A stretch of 64,000 bases of DNA from Silurus meridionalis (Eukaryota > Chordata > Actinopteri > Siluriformes > Siluridae). Positions 38,637-58,799 of this stretch are shown in pieces; the stretch's first letter is position 1, and each line of letters begins with the position of its first letter. The position numbers and the translations under genes were made by a program. The notes under the pieces are model-generated. The model saw only the letters and a program-made list of their open reading frames with translations. It did no database searches and had not been told where the DNA came from. The stretch covers positions 10,219,846 to 10,283,845 of the forward strand of contig NC_060906.1 of assembly GCF_014805685.1 (NCBI RefSeq). Direction: 5' to 3'.

Positions 38637-38683
<47 letters not shown>
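38637..38683. repeat. (TG)n microsatellite
   Basis: About 23 TG units. Confidence 0.95.
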
Positions 38684-38685
<2 letters not shown>

Positions 38686-40105
38686 CTGCCGTGATGAAAG
38701 GTCATGGAAGCTAATATATGAGAGTGGAGGAGGAGAGACATGGATACAGATCCCAATAGATCAGGCACATAGGTTCTGCTTTAAAGAGGCCTTTGTTCTG
38801 AAGGTCAGGTTCTGTTGAGATAAACCTGAAAGTACTGCAACAGGGCTAGACCACTCGTGTTGCTTTAGCCTTTTGTGCTGTCTAAGTGACAATGCTCTAG
38901 ACTCATTCCAGACCCCTGGACGAGGATGGAGTCAGTGCATGTTTTTTCTGTACGAGGGTGTGAGAATGTGAGCTAGAGCACATGTAGGAGGCAGATCAAG
39001 GGCTAGGGAAAGGAGGGGAAAAAAGGCAAAAGAAAGAAGACGTGTGTGTCTGGTTAATACCATGTCCTTACTGGCTGCAGATTAGTTTAGATAGTTTACA
39101 TACCAAAAAAACAAAAGCAGCAAAAATTGTGGTTTTAGAAAGAAGAGCAATGGTGATGCATTCGGCAACTCCTATTTCTGTTTATCGAGTTAAAAAGAAA
39201 AAAAAAATGTTCTATTAGAGTGGACATAAAAAAAATTAAAAAATTTAAAAACATTGTTAAAATTACAGCTGTATGTGTAGTAATAAAAAAAGAGAGCGAA
39301 TCGTGGCAGATCTTTTTTCTGTCTTTGATGTTTGTTTGCGTGTTTATTGAGTTTTAACGGCATGTAAGCATCAGGTCTATGTCATTAATAAATCCATAAA
39401 ATTGAAATTACTATATAAAACATTTCAGCTATGCATAAGACAAAAAACATTAAACACCTTCAGGAGACAAATTGTGAAAACTCTCTTGTGAACATGTTTC
39501 AGAAAAAAAATTACAATCCAATAAGATGTGTAAGATGTGTCTTAAGTAGCTGAGTCAGCACCTAGTGTAGACAACTTGGTCATGCCTTTATTTGTAACTA
39601 TAAAAGCTATTTATTTTAGTACATGTCTTATTTTATACAATTTACTATTTATTATATATGTCCCATTAATTCTGCTATTTGTTCTATCTTTAAAGTAATG
39701 CAGCAAACAAATTCGGGTAAAAAAGAAACAGGAACAGGAACTCTTTGTACAGTTAGATATATACAGTAGGCACGCACTCACACACACACACTCTCTACAC
39801 AAATCAGTTTAACCCCTGACCTAAATGTAGTAAAATGAAGAGCACTGAATTTTGTGAATCTGATCCATCTGCATTGTTCTCACTCGCTATTTTGTGGTCA
39901 GATGGTCCTAGGGAACTGGACAAAAACTGGACTGAACGCTCACTTAATTAAAACTTTTCATTATCTCCAAGATTATCTCAGAAATGTCTTCATATTATAA
40001 ACAGGAGGTTAGATGATATATTTATTGTGTGGGTCTAAAGAGACTTCACAAAACATAAGAACCTAATTTTTCTCATGAAGCAAACCTGATGACTTCTTTT
40101 TTCTT
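38684..40105. other. Intergenic, nothing recognised
   Basis: No supportable feature. Confidence 0.35.
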
Positions 40106-40109
40106 TTTT

Positions 40110-40510
40110 TCTCCTCTCCTCAGAACCAAAGGCCATAAATTGGGAATACTGGATGGAAAAACCATATGGCTAATGAAACAAAACTCCTAGCGACAAGCAG
40201 ATGTAGTGATTTGTTACAGTAATTTTAGTAGCATTCAGATTCATGGGCTTAAAGAGCTGTGGCATATGAGGAATGCTTATAACCCACATATAACTAAGGC
40301 CTCTAGCTTTCCCAGGCTCTTTATCAGCTGGATTGGCCCTTTCTCCCTGTGTCAGGCCAAATCCATAAGGCATGCAATGAGGTTTCAGAAACTCTTTGAA
40401 AGTATCGGGGCTGCATTGTGATTACTACCAATTATGCAGCCTTAAAACACAATGAGCAGTCTGCCAGAAAAACACACGAAAGCAATTAAAGCAACCACAT
40501 TAATACAGAA
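40110..40510. other. Candidate conserved non-coding element
   Basis: About 400 bp of dense, repeat-free sequence with AT-rich homeodomain-like motifs (GCAATTAAAGC, CATTAATAC) and no usable exon. Texture resembles vertebrate enhancers; conservation cannot be tested here. Confidence 0.3.
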
Positions 40511-40818
40511 GGTTGCGAGTCCAAATCGAGTTGGATAGCATCGCATCGTTTAGCTATAGCTGTTCTCATTTTTCATTCGGTGTAATACTGATCAAAAGTA
40601 GCAGTACACCGTGCCCCGTGTCTTTGTTTGCTCTTTGTTAGTTGTGCGTAGGGTTGCAGAGTGAATTTTGTACTGAGTAATATAGGGCTGATATGTGATA
40701 CCAGATGACATGTGGAACACTATCAGGAGCCTGGAGTAATGGAACACATTTTGGACATGTTGGTTATGTACACACATCTACACTACACATACACAAACAT
40801 AAATAGTGTAGTGTATAC

Positions 40819-40822
<4 letters not shown>

Positions 40823-40851
<29 letters not shown>

Positions 40852-40862
40852 TGTATGTATGT
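40823..40862. repeat. (ATGT)n tetranucleotide repeat
   Basis: About 10 perfect units. Confidence 0.95.
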
Positions 40863-41270
40863 GTACACTTCCCTCCAACTTCTGGAAACAATCCCCTGAG
40901 GACATGTGATCTATAAGCAGCCGCAGAAGCCACTGACATACAGTTTATAAACATGTATACTAAATATACGTATACGACACACACAGACGCACACACACTT
41001 TTACAACACTTAATCCCAGACCCTAAAGTCATTCCAGGCCAGACATAGATTACTCTGAGAGGCACAGTAGTGGTAAATAGCAGTGGGAGTTACACCACAG
41101 AGACGGACAGTCTGATTCTCCCGAGGACGTTTCCCCTTACGTGACAGGGTTTACAGATAGGAGTCAGTGTCTGTCGCTACTAAAAATTTGACAGCCATCG
41201 TTATAGTTTGGTATTTGAGAAATGTGTTTGATCGGTAGATTGGGTTGCATGATAGCTATGGCACGGTTCG

Positions 41271-41271
<1 letters not shown>

Positions 41272-41318
<47 letters not shown>
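41272..41318. repeat. (TG)n microsatellite
   Basis: About 23 TG units. Confidence 0.95.
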
Positions 41319-41319
<1 letters not shown>

Positions 41320-41429
41320 TGTATATAATCTCAGCTCTCACAAAGCCTTTCTCATCTGTCACTCTGTCTGTGTGGCTGCTTAGCCTGTGAAGTGCTCCTG
41401 GCAGCCCCTCTTTCTCTCACAGACATACA

Positions 41430-41432
<3 letters not shown>

Positions 41433-41476
<44 letters not shown>
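41433..41476. repeat. (CA)n microsatellite
   Basis: About 22 CA units, in opposite sense to the TG tract 115 bp upstream. Confidence 0.95.
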
Positions 41477-41479
<3 letters not shown>

Positions 41480-42660
41480 CACTCATAAATCAAGAGTCAT
41501 ACTAAATAAAATACAAGGAATTTTCCAACTAATTTTGAATTTGTTTTTAATATATTTGCAGTATAATATCTTATTTTCAGCCAGGTGTCACTTCATTAAC
41601 TCCGGGTAATATATAAAGTGGGGCCTTGCGTGTCAGGTGTGAGGTGTTCAAACTGTTTTTTTAAGTATTGCTTAGTCAAGAAGCTGACACCTCTATAATG
41701 TTGTCTTTGTGTGGGCCCCCTAAACATAAATGCCAGCCGCACACTTCATTAGGAAAGTACTCAGCTTCTCTAAATGCAGGCTTTTCTCAAGGCTAGTACT
41801 CCCTAGGTGAAATGTATGGGCTTTGCCTTTTACAAATACCATGTGACCTTCATGAAGTGTACACTTAAGACCACTTTGAGCGCACGTGAAGTGAAAGAAT
41901 TCATTTTTGTCACTTTTAAATGGTCTGTGCTGGTTTGTGTGTTGAATCCTAATGTTATACTGTATAGCATTTTATATGGATTATTGGCTGAGAATGATGC
42001 CACACTGAACTGTAGAGCAAAGACATCAAACAGGCACAAACCTGTGGCAGTGCTCTGTTCAGATTTTTTGTTTTAGTTTTGAGTTATGTTTTAGAAACCA
42101 GTCCAGTACAAACAGAAATTCAGACAAAAATATACACTTCGTTCAGTGCCAACTTTCGAGGTCACACATTTGCTTCACGTCAAGCAACAGAGCATTAATA
42201 ACTGAACATGATTGTGAACTCAAGGCTTACTGACAATCAAATCCAAATACATTTGTAGTGCCTTTGAATTATGAAGTATTGTGTTCTCTCCAATAGTTCA
42301 GTCTCAAAAAACGCAATTCAGCCTGATGTCATAAAAAACAAACCTGGCCAGGCCTGTTGGACAGTGAATTCCTGTCTTGATGGCTGTCATTAGTTTTGTT
42401 TTGATGTCCAGTAATTATATGTTATTGGTATCTCTTTGGTATGCAGTAAACACAAATTATACAATGGATTCAAGTCATGGTTTGAGTGACTTATTTTTGT
42501 CAGTAATGTTGGCTCCAATAATATTATTTTTCCACAATCTTTGATTATTGTCTTAATATCATTTCACACAAAAGAGCTGTGAACAAAGAGTAGCCCCAAC
42601 CCTAGCGAAAAGGTTAGGGATTTTAAGTTTGTATCCCTATGAAATATTCTTCATGTGCAC
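41477..42660. other. Intergenic, nothing recognised
   Basis: No supportable feature. Confidence 0.35.
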
Positions 42661-42714
42661 AGATGCACCACTGACATCTAGTGGGTTCTTCAGAGTTCTG
42701 ACATGGCACAGCTT

Positions 42715-42930
42715 TCAGTGATTACCGTCTACAAAGGTTATGCTCTCGCCTGAGAAACGTCCGCCAATGAGAGCGTTAAACAAGTGCAGCCTCTGGCCAG
42801 TCAAGTCGGTCCGAATGGAGCACGTGGGTGTGTTTTTCAAAAACTGAAGACATTCCATCTGCATTCTGAAAGCCTCAGTGGACAATGAGGGGAATCCCTT
42901 CATGAGTCCATGACCTTATGAAGCAGAGCA
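42715..42930 (-). other. Exon-like segment of unknown identity
   Basis: GC-richer than its surroundings. On the minus strand a pyrimidine tract ending CTTCATAAG precedes an open frame reading about 64 codons to a possible donor GACG|GTAATC. I recognise no family, and no partner exon is seen nearby. A conserved non-coding element is equally possible. Confidence 0.2.
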
Positions 42931-43916
42931 AGAGAGAGAGCAACTAGATCTGGAAACTACACCACACCAGAGCATCTGGCCCAAAAAACACTGAGCCGCA
43001 TTGCTTCCAGGATCTTTCGAGTGTTATATGAGCTGTAGCTATGTGGTCTGAGAAGCCCTGTTAACCCACACCCAGCACACTGATCACTGTTCCTATCACC
43101 TGCTTCTGATGGCTCAGGGCCAGATGCACACAGCACTTCCTGCTTTTACAGGAGGGCGGAAGATAGTGTGTCAAAGATTTACTGGGACAAGAATCAGCCC
43201 AGGGACATTTTATTATTATTTTTTTTAACTGGACAGGTTGAATGCTCGTGATTAAGTCTCTGCCCTGGATGTCTCCATGAGGTTTGAAGGGTTAGTAATT
43301 TGTTTGCATAGAGTTTGCCTAGGTGCAAACACTGATCATTATTAAAGCATAAAACTCAACTACAGTGAAAAAAAAATAATTTTCAATGACAGTTAACCAC
43401 TGGCATAAAACTAAATACTTATGCCAGTTTTATATATTTAAAATTTTTTTTAAAAAAGTTTCACATTTACTGGATTATACTACCACCTATTGGCAATGCT
43501 ACTGAAGGACATTGCCGTTTCAATCTTAACTTTCATCAGCCAACATAATATAATGCCACAATGGGTATGAGAGCACAGGTACCACAATTTAAACATTTCA
43601 ATACTTTTAGCAGCTCTAGCATAAATTTTATAGCGTTATAAATTTCATTGATTAAAGCCCTCATTGACAAAAACAATCGCATTGCCATAATAAGTACTAC
43701 ACTTTAGATTCAGCTTACTTTTTTGATGCAACAGACAACCCATATTATTTCTTGAATATCAAGTGATATAATAAAAATGATCAAATTTATACACACCTGA
43801 TTACATTCCTACCTTAAGCCTTTTATGCTCATTCACCTTTGTGAGATGTGACAGCACAATATAACTGCAATAACAATAAACGAATCGAAATCCTTCATAT
43901 ACATCAGAATTCCAAT

Positions 43917-43921
<5 letters not shown>

Positions 43922-43995
<74 letters not shown>
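43922..43995. repeat. (TA)n microsatellite
   Basis: About 37 TA units just beyond the candidate prdx6 poly(A) site. Confidence 0.95.
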
Positions 43996-44000
<5 letters not shown>

Positions 44001-44037
44001 ATAATAAAAAATTCAGTCATTTTTGCCAAAAGTATTC

Positions 44038-44043
44038 TTTATT
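44038..44043 (-). terminator. prdx6: Candidate prdx6 poly(A) signal AATAAA
   Basis: AATAAA on the minus strand, about 240 bp past the prdx6 stop. It is the first canonical hexamer I see there. Actual cleavage is not shown. Confidence 0.4.
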
Positions 44044-44284
44044 GTAAGGCACTATATTTTAGATTGAGGTACAATTCACATTGTCTCTTTAAATTATCGC
44101 CACATTTTCTTTGATGCGTGCCAGATAGATAGTGAGCTATACAATGCAATAATGTTTAGCTGACTAAATTAGGCAAGAAGAAAAAAAAAAAAAAAAATTC
44201 ATCCACATATTGTAGTGGAAAGTTTGAAAAATAAGTGCTTTGCCTACTATTTTCTGAAATTATGAAATGCCTGCTGCTGTTTGT

Positions 44285-54005
<9,721 letters not shown>

Positions 54006-55074
54006 GATGACACTGTCTCTGAGTTTCTCTGTGTCTCTGTCTCACTGTCTCTGAGTTTCTGCGTCTCAGACACGCCGTCTCTGCTGTATAAAGATCTCTA
54101 CTTCCGGGTTTCAATAACCATCCAATAAGGAGGCGTTTCGTACCCAGCGAATGCGCAGTTAGAGTTTGTGCATTAAAAAAAGAAAAAAGATTTGCAGACA
54201 GATAGAGATTTGACTTTTAATATCTGTTTATTACTAAGAGTTAAAAACAAGTCTTATGCGTTAACGTACATTCATTAATAATTAAAATAAGAAAAAAAAA
54301 AGAAAAGCAAAAGGAAACAAAAGAATGAAAAACTACATTTAAGTAAATGAGATATTCACAAAAAAGACAGAGAGAAAGTGAGAGATACAGAGAGATAAAG
54401 ATACAAGCAGATAATCTCAAAAGAAAGGTCGTTGTTTATTGATGTTGTTGTTGTTACTATTATTGTTACTAGTATTAAAAATTTACATTTAATTAAAAAA
54501 TAGGTGGATGTCATAAATTCTTCATCTAAATGTTTTGCTGCTGCTTTTAATAAGTACTTGGTTTATTATTAAATGTGTTTTTGTATTTTATCAGTCGCAC
54601 TGTTGTAGCTTATTGAGTCATATTTAAGAAACCTAAATTGAAAATGATTTCTGCATGAAAAAGTTAGACATATATATTTATATATTTTACAAAACACGGA
54701 TAAAAGGAGATCATTTGTTTAGTTTATAAAAAATAAAAAATCAGAAACTTTGAGTTCATTCACTCCGCATTCACATCACACCCTCCTCTGGCTTTTTTCT
54801 GCGTCCCAAATCGTTCGGTCTTTTCCTAAATACTTCAGTAGGCTGCGGGCGCTGCAGTACACACTACATAGTGACTACATATGAGGTTTGGAACGCAGCC
54901 TCAGGTTTGGTCACGTGGTTGGAATTCGCTGCGTTGTGAACGGGGGTTTTAAAGATGGCGGCGCTGTCAGGTACAGGTGGATGCTGGAGGAGGTGAAGTG
55001 AAACGAAACTTGGGGTGTTGAACACATTATAAAATTAAACTAGAAAAGAATAAAGTGCGATATATTTGTCCACT
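54006..55074. promoter_or_regulatory. Divergent prdx6/plpp6 intergenic region
   Basis: The 1,069 bp between two divergent start codons must carry at least part of both promoters. The plpp6 side holds AAGATGGCGGC at 54952-54962, a YY1-type motif common at housekeeping starts, and CACGTG at 54912-54917 (E-box, USF/TFE type). The middle (about 54180-54780) is A-rich simple sequence. Near prdx6 (54010-54070) TGTCTCTGAGTTTCT occurs twice. I saw no convincing antioxidant response element, although prdx6 is NRF2-responsive in mammals. Confidence 0.6.
54799..54898. repeat. 100-bp inverted-repeat (MITE-like) element
   Basis: The ends CTGCGTCCCAAA (54799-54810) and TTTGGAACGCAG (54887-54898) are inverted copies with 11 of 12 matches. 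The interior includes a GC-rich core. Similar short fold-back sequences are scattered in teleost genomes. It sits about 55 bp from the YY1-like motif. Confidence 0.5.
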
Positions 55075-55597
55075 ATGCCGTCCCCGAAACCGGTGCGAGC
55101 CAGCAGCGGGCGCAGCAGCAGTGTTTCCGGATCCGGCGGCGGAAGCGGCGGTCGCTACGAGTTCATGTCGCTTACTCGGACGCCCCCGCTTTCGCCTTCC
55201 GCTCCTCCGCTCCTGCTCCAGAGGCAGGGCTCGGACCCTACCACGGCTCGCCTGCGTGCCTCCGAGAGCCCCAGCCGCCGGCGCAGGGGCTCCGCGTCCT
55301 CCAACGCGTCCACGTCGTCGACCGGCGGCGCGCCGCATTCGGCAGAGGAGGACTGCATGCACCTGAACCCGTCGATCGGCAGCGTGGCGCTCAGCTCCCT
55401 GCTCGCGGTGGACCTGTGGCTCTCCAAGCGCCTCGGCGTGTGCGCGTGTGAGGAGGCGTCGTGGGGAAGCGTGCGACCCCTCATGAAGCTTGTGGAGGTC
55501 TCCGGACACGGCATTCCGTGGCTCCTCGGCGCCGCGTACTGCATGTACAAGAGCGACAGTGCCGCGGGCCAGGAGGTCATGCTGAACCTGCTCATGG
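55075..55597 (+). CDS. plpp6: plpp6 coding exon 1
   Basis: Encodes residues 1-174 and the first base of Ala175. It is GC- and CpG-rich, unlike the AT-rich surroundings. Reading through the donor would stop three codons later, so the splice is needed to reach the phosphatase motifs. Confidence 0.93.
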
Positions 55598-55600
55598 GTG
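55075..55600. promoter_or_regulatory. CpG-rich island over plpp6 exon 1
   Basis: This roughly 520-bp stretch is clearly GC-rich with dense CpG, in contrast to the AT-rich window. It is consistent with a constitutively active start region for plpp6. Confidence 0.55.
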
Positions 55601-58600
55601 GGTAATGTTACCTGACTTCTACCTGAGTCTTCATGAGAGCATCAGTGAGGTCAGGCGAGGATATCTTGGTGTCCAGGCCATGTTCAGGTCCATAGTCAGA
55701 GTTAAAGCTTTTCCAAATTTGACAAATCATGTCTTCATGGATCTCTCTTTGAGCTTGTGGCATTGTGTTTCTGTAACTGATCAAAGCCTTTTAGTTTAAT
55801 TAAAAGGCAAATTGTAATGCTTCAGCTTACAAAGACGAGTTGTGGAGGAACTATGAATGGGTTTGATGGTGGTCAGGTGTCCACTTAGTTTTGGCCATAT
55901 AGTGCAAGTTGCCTCATTTGAAAAATGTAATGAAATCGTGATCTCAGTTTTTGGATATAATATGCACATACACCAGCTACTTCATTAGAACACGTATGTA
56001 ATTATGTATTAAACAGACACGTTAAAATACTAAGAATGTTTATATTTTCGATTGTCAAATGTGCCTACATTTAGCTTTGATGACAGCTCGGCAAACTCAT
56101 GGCATTCTCTTATCAGATTCACTAAATGAGCTTTGTCAATAGCCTTATTAGTGCTACTTCAACTATTATACAAATCCATATTATGGCAAGAAATGATGCA
56201 ATCAAACCCTATGATGATACAGGCTCTCATGAGGACTGTCCCAGGAAAGGAAGAACAGGAGCTACCTCTGCTGCAGAGGATAATTTTATTAAAATTACAA
56301 GCCTCTGAAACTGCCGATCTACAGCATGTCAGATTTAGCTCTGGTATAACATATTTCAACATACACTGTTCCTGAATGTGTGGTTCTCACTGTGAAGCAT
56401 GGAGGAGAAGTTGTGATGGTGCTTTTCTGGTGACAGTTTATGATTTGGTCAAAATTAAGGCCATACTTAACCAGCACGGCTACAGAATTTTTCAGCGGTA
56501 TGCCACTTCAAGTACAAGTTTATTTCTATAGCGTGTTTCACAATGGACAATGTCTCAAAGCAGCTTTACAGAATTTAAGAATTTAAGTGAATGGTGTGTA
56601 TTTATCCCTGATGAGCAGCCTGGGTGACTGTGGCAAGGAAAAACTCCCTTAAATGGATGAGGAAGAAACCTTGAGAGGAACCAGATTTAAAAGGGGAACC
56701 ATCCTCATTTGGGTGATCTTAAGGGTGTGATTATCAATTTTAAAACAATACAAAACAGCAGAGAGTAAGAACCACACCAGCTGAGCTACACCAGCTTCTC
56801 CATGACATGAGCCTTTAAACATTCAAAGAGGTCCAATGTCCAAACTGTACATGAAGTAGGATTCAAATGGCGCTCGTCTCTAGATGGGTCAGGATGTCTG
56901 CATCTACTTCTTTGAAGGTCCATAATCTTCATGAGGTGGGACGTGACTGGAGCAACCTCAGGATGCCTCGGGATGGTGGAGAAAGAGAAGCAGTGGAGAG
57001 GAATTAGCGTAGCTGTTGTTCATGATATTAACAAGTACAAGTTAATAATAACAATAATGTGCATGTGATCAGATGTTCTGGAGCACAAGGTTATGATGTG
57101 ATGTGTTTTGTGTAGAACTTGCTTAAGAGATACATTTTTAATCTGCACTTAATCTGGGAGAGTGTGTCTGAGCCACGAACACTGTCAGGAAGACTGTTTC
57201 AAAGTTTAGGAGCTAAATGTGAGAATGTTCTACCACCTTTAGTGGACTTTGCTATTCTAGGAACTACTAGAAGTCCAGAGTTTTGAGATCTCGGGGACCG
57301 TGACGGATTGTAGCGTGTTAGAAGACTGAAAAGCTACATGGGAGACGAACCATTTAGTGTTTTGTTGGTAAGTAGCAGTAGTTTGTAGTTGATTTAAAAC
57401 GTAACAGGTAGCCAGTGTAGGGATGATAAGATTGGGGTTATATTGTGATATTTTCTCGACCTTGTGAGAGCTCTGGTTTTTGGACAAACTGTAGCTTGTT
57501 TATTACTGATGCAGGACAACCACCTAGTAATGTATTACAATAGTCCATCTGGACCTCTAGGTCTTAAACAAATAAGAGCTATTTGTTCAAGAAGAGAGTG
57601 ACTGCTGCATCAGGTGATCCAACCTACATAATCACTCAATCTAAATCCAGTTGGTTTGAAAGTAAAGAAAAAGCCACCGACAAGTACTGAACACCTCTGG
57701 GAAATCCTCAAGATAGATGAAAAACCACTATTGATGATAAAATCTACTTGGTCATAAGCATCTAGCAGCACGTGCAGTCTAGTCATATGTACGTTATTGC
57801 ACTATGTACAACAAACACCGTTACACCTCACAATGAAATTCTTACTCTGTGGTTAAAAACAGCACAACGTTCAACTTCACGATTTGACGTTTCACTCCAT
57901 TACAGACGATACGAGAAAATGTGACCGGACATGAAGAAGATGCTGTAAACAGAATGGGCAAGGCCAAGTCACATATCTAGTACATGCACGTGATTGTAGT
58001 GTAGTAAAAAGTTAGCGGTGTAGAAGATATGTGTAAAATAACATGCATAAAGGAAAGACGAACAGCGAGAATAAATCTTTCAGTACAGTGGTATTGTTTC
58101 TCTTTTGCTTGCTACTGTCTCTGTCTGTCTCTGTCTGTCTCTCTCATGAGATTCTAAAAGGAATAAATCAATATAAAGTATCATTTCCAGAGGGATGAAA
58201 GTATTTCTTCTGTTCTGTTTGTGTGATTCGAATGGTGGGCATATAGCCAGGATACCACAGAGCACTTTGGCATGGGGGGAAAAAGAGAAAGCCATACAGG
58301 CCTGTAAATCTGAAGCCACGGCTCTGTTTGCTGGAAGGCCACAAAGGATACCCAAATGACGACTAACTTCTCTAACTTCATAGCAGATGGGAGATGATGT
58401 TGTACTGACCCTCTATCTCTTACTCTTTCAGCTCTGGTGTTGGACCTTGTGCTAGTGGGGATAGTTAAAGCCGTGGTGCGTCGCCGGCGTCCTGCTCATA
58501 ACCGCATGGACATGTTTGCGACGTTCTCCGTTGACCGCTACTCCTTCCCATCGGGCCACGCGACTCGGGCTGCTATGTGCGCCCGCTTCCTGCTGGCCCA

Positions 58601-58799
58601 CCTGGTTCTCGCTGCTCCACTGCGCGTGCTCGTCATGCTCTGGGCGGGCTTCGTTGGTCTCTCCCGGGTCCTTCTCGGGCGGCACAACGTCACAGATGTG
58701 GCCTTCGGCTTTTTCATGGGCTACTGCCAGTACAACCTGGTGGAGGCGCTATGGTTGTCACCGGCTATGTTGCAAAACCTGATGACTCCGCTGATCTGA
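55075..58799 (+). CDS. plpp6: Phospholipid phosphatase 6 (polyisoprenoid diphosphate phosphatase), two exons
   Basis: Join of 55075-55597 and 58432-58799 gives 296 residues; human PLPP6 has 295. The N-terminal MPSP start, an acidic [10 protein letters not shown] stretch and [15 protein letters not shown] match PLPP6 rather than PLPP7. The three PAP2-type phosphatase motifs are complete: Lys187...Arg194-Pro195, Pro214-Ser215-Gly216-His217, and Ser252-Arg253...His259...Asp263. Hydrophobic segments around 102-116, 142-160, 170-188, 226-250 and 262-282 suggest a multi-pass ER/nuclear-envelope protein. Family role: dephosphorylates presqualene and other isoprenoid diphosphates. The first 90 residues are Ser/Gly/Arg-rich and probably disordered. 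The ATG has A at -3. The 2.8-kb intron (donor GTGGGT, acceptor TTTCAG) splits an Ala codon in phase 1; the human gene is intronless. Confidence 0.95.
55635..55906 (-). mobile_element. Tc1-like transposon relic in plpp6 intron
   Basis: Reverse-oriented remnants (CATCAGTGAGGTCAGG, ATGTCTTCATGGATCT) ending GTTTTGGCCATATAGTG, the family terminus. It starts only about 40 bp after the exon 1 donor. Confidence 0.55.
56040..57735 (+). mobile_element. Second Tc1 relic split by another repeat, plpp6 intron
   Basis: Left part (56040-56505) encodes a recognisable Tc1 linker, [18 protein letters not shown], and a later TVKHGG segment. The C-terminal part resumes at about 57590 (GAAGAGAGTGACTGCTGC, AACACCTCTGGGAAATCCT). 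Frames are broken throughout. Confidence 0.65.
56509..57575. mobile_element. Interspersed repeat inserted in the Tc1 relic
   Basis: Carries the widespread fish sequence TTATTTCTATAGCGTGTTTC, CTCAAAGCAGCTTTACAGAA and AACCTTGAGAGGAACCAG. I do not know its class with certainty and see no coding region. Confidence 0.6.
57736..58080. mobile_element. LINE-tail-like sequence in plpp6 intron
   Basis: CACAATGAAATTCTTACTC with upstream GTACAACAAACACCGTTAC resembles an inverted L2-type tail. Short and decayed. Confidence 0.4.
58432..58799 (+). CDS. plpp6: plpp6 coding exon 2 (catalytic exon)
   Basis: Encodes residues 175-296 with all three phosphatase motifs and the TGA at 58797-58799. The acceptor is CTCTTTCAG after a pyrimidine tract. 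Joined to exon 1 it restores the family order [19 protein letters not shown]. Confidence 0.94.

Noticed and set aside
55027..55605. Long frames on both strands over plpp6 exon 1 other than the plpp6 frame
   Set aside because: Shadows caused by the GC-rich codons of plpp6; none has a family match.
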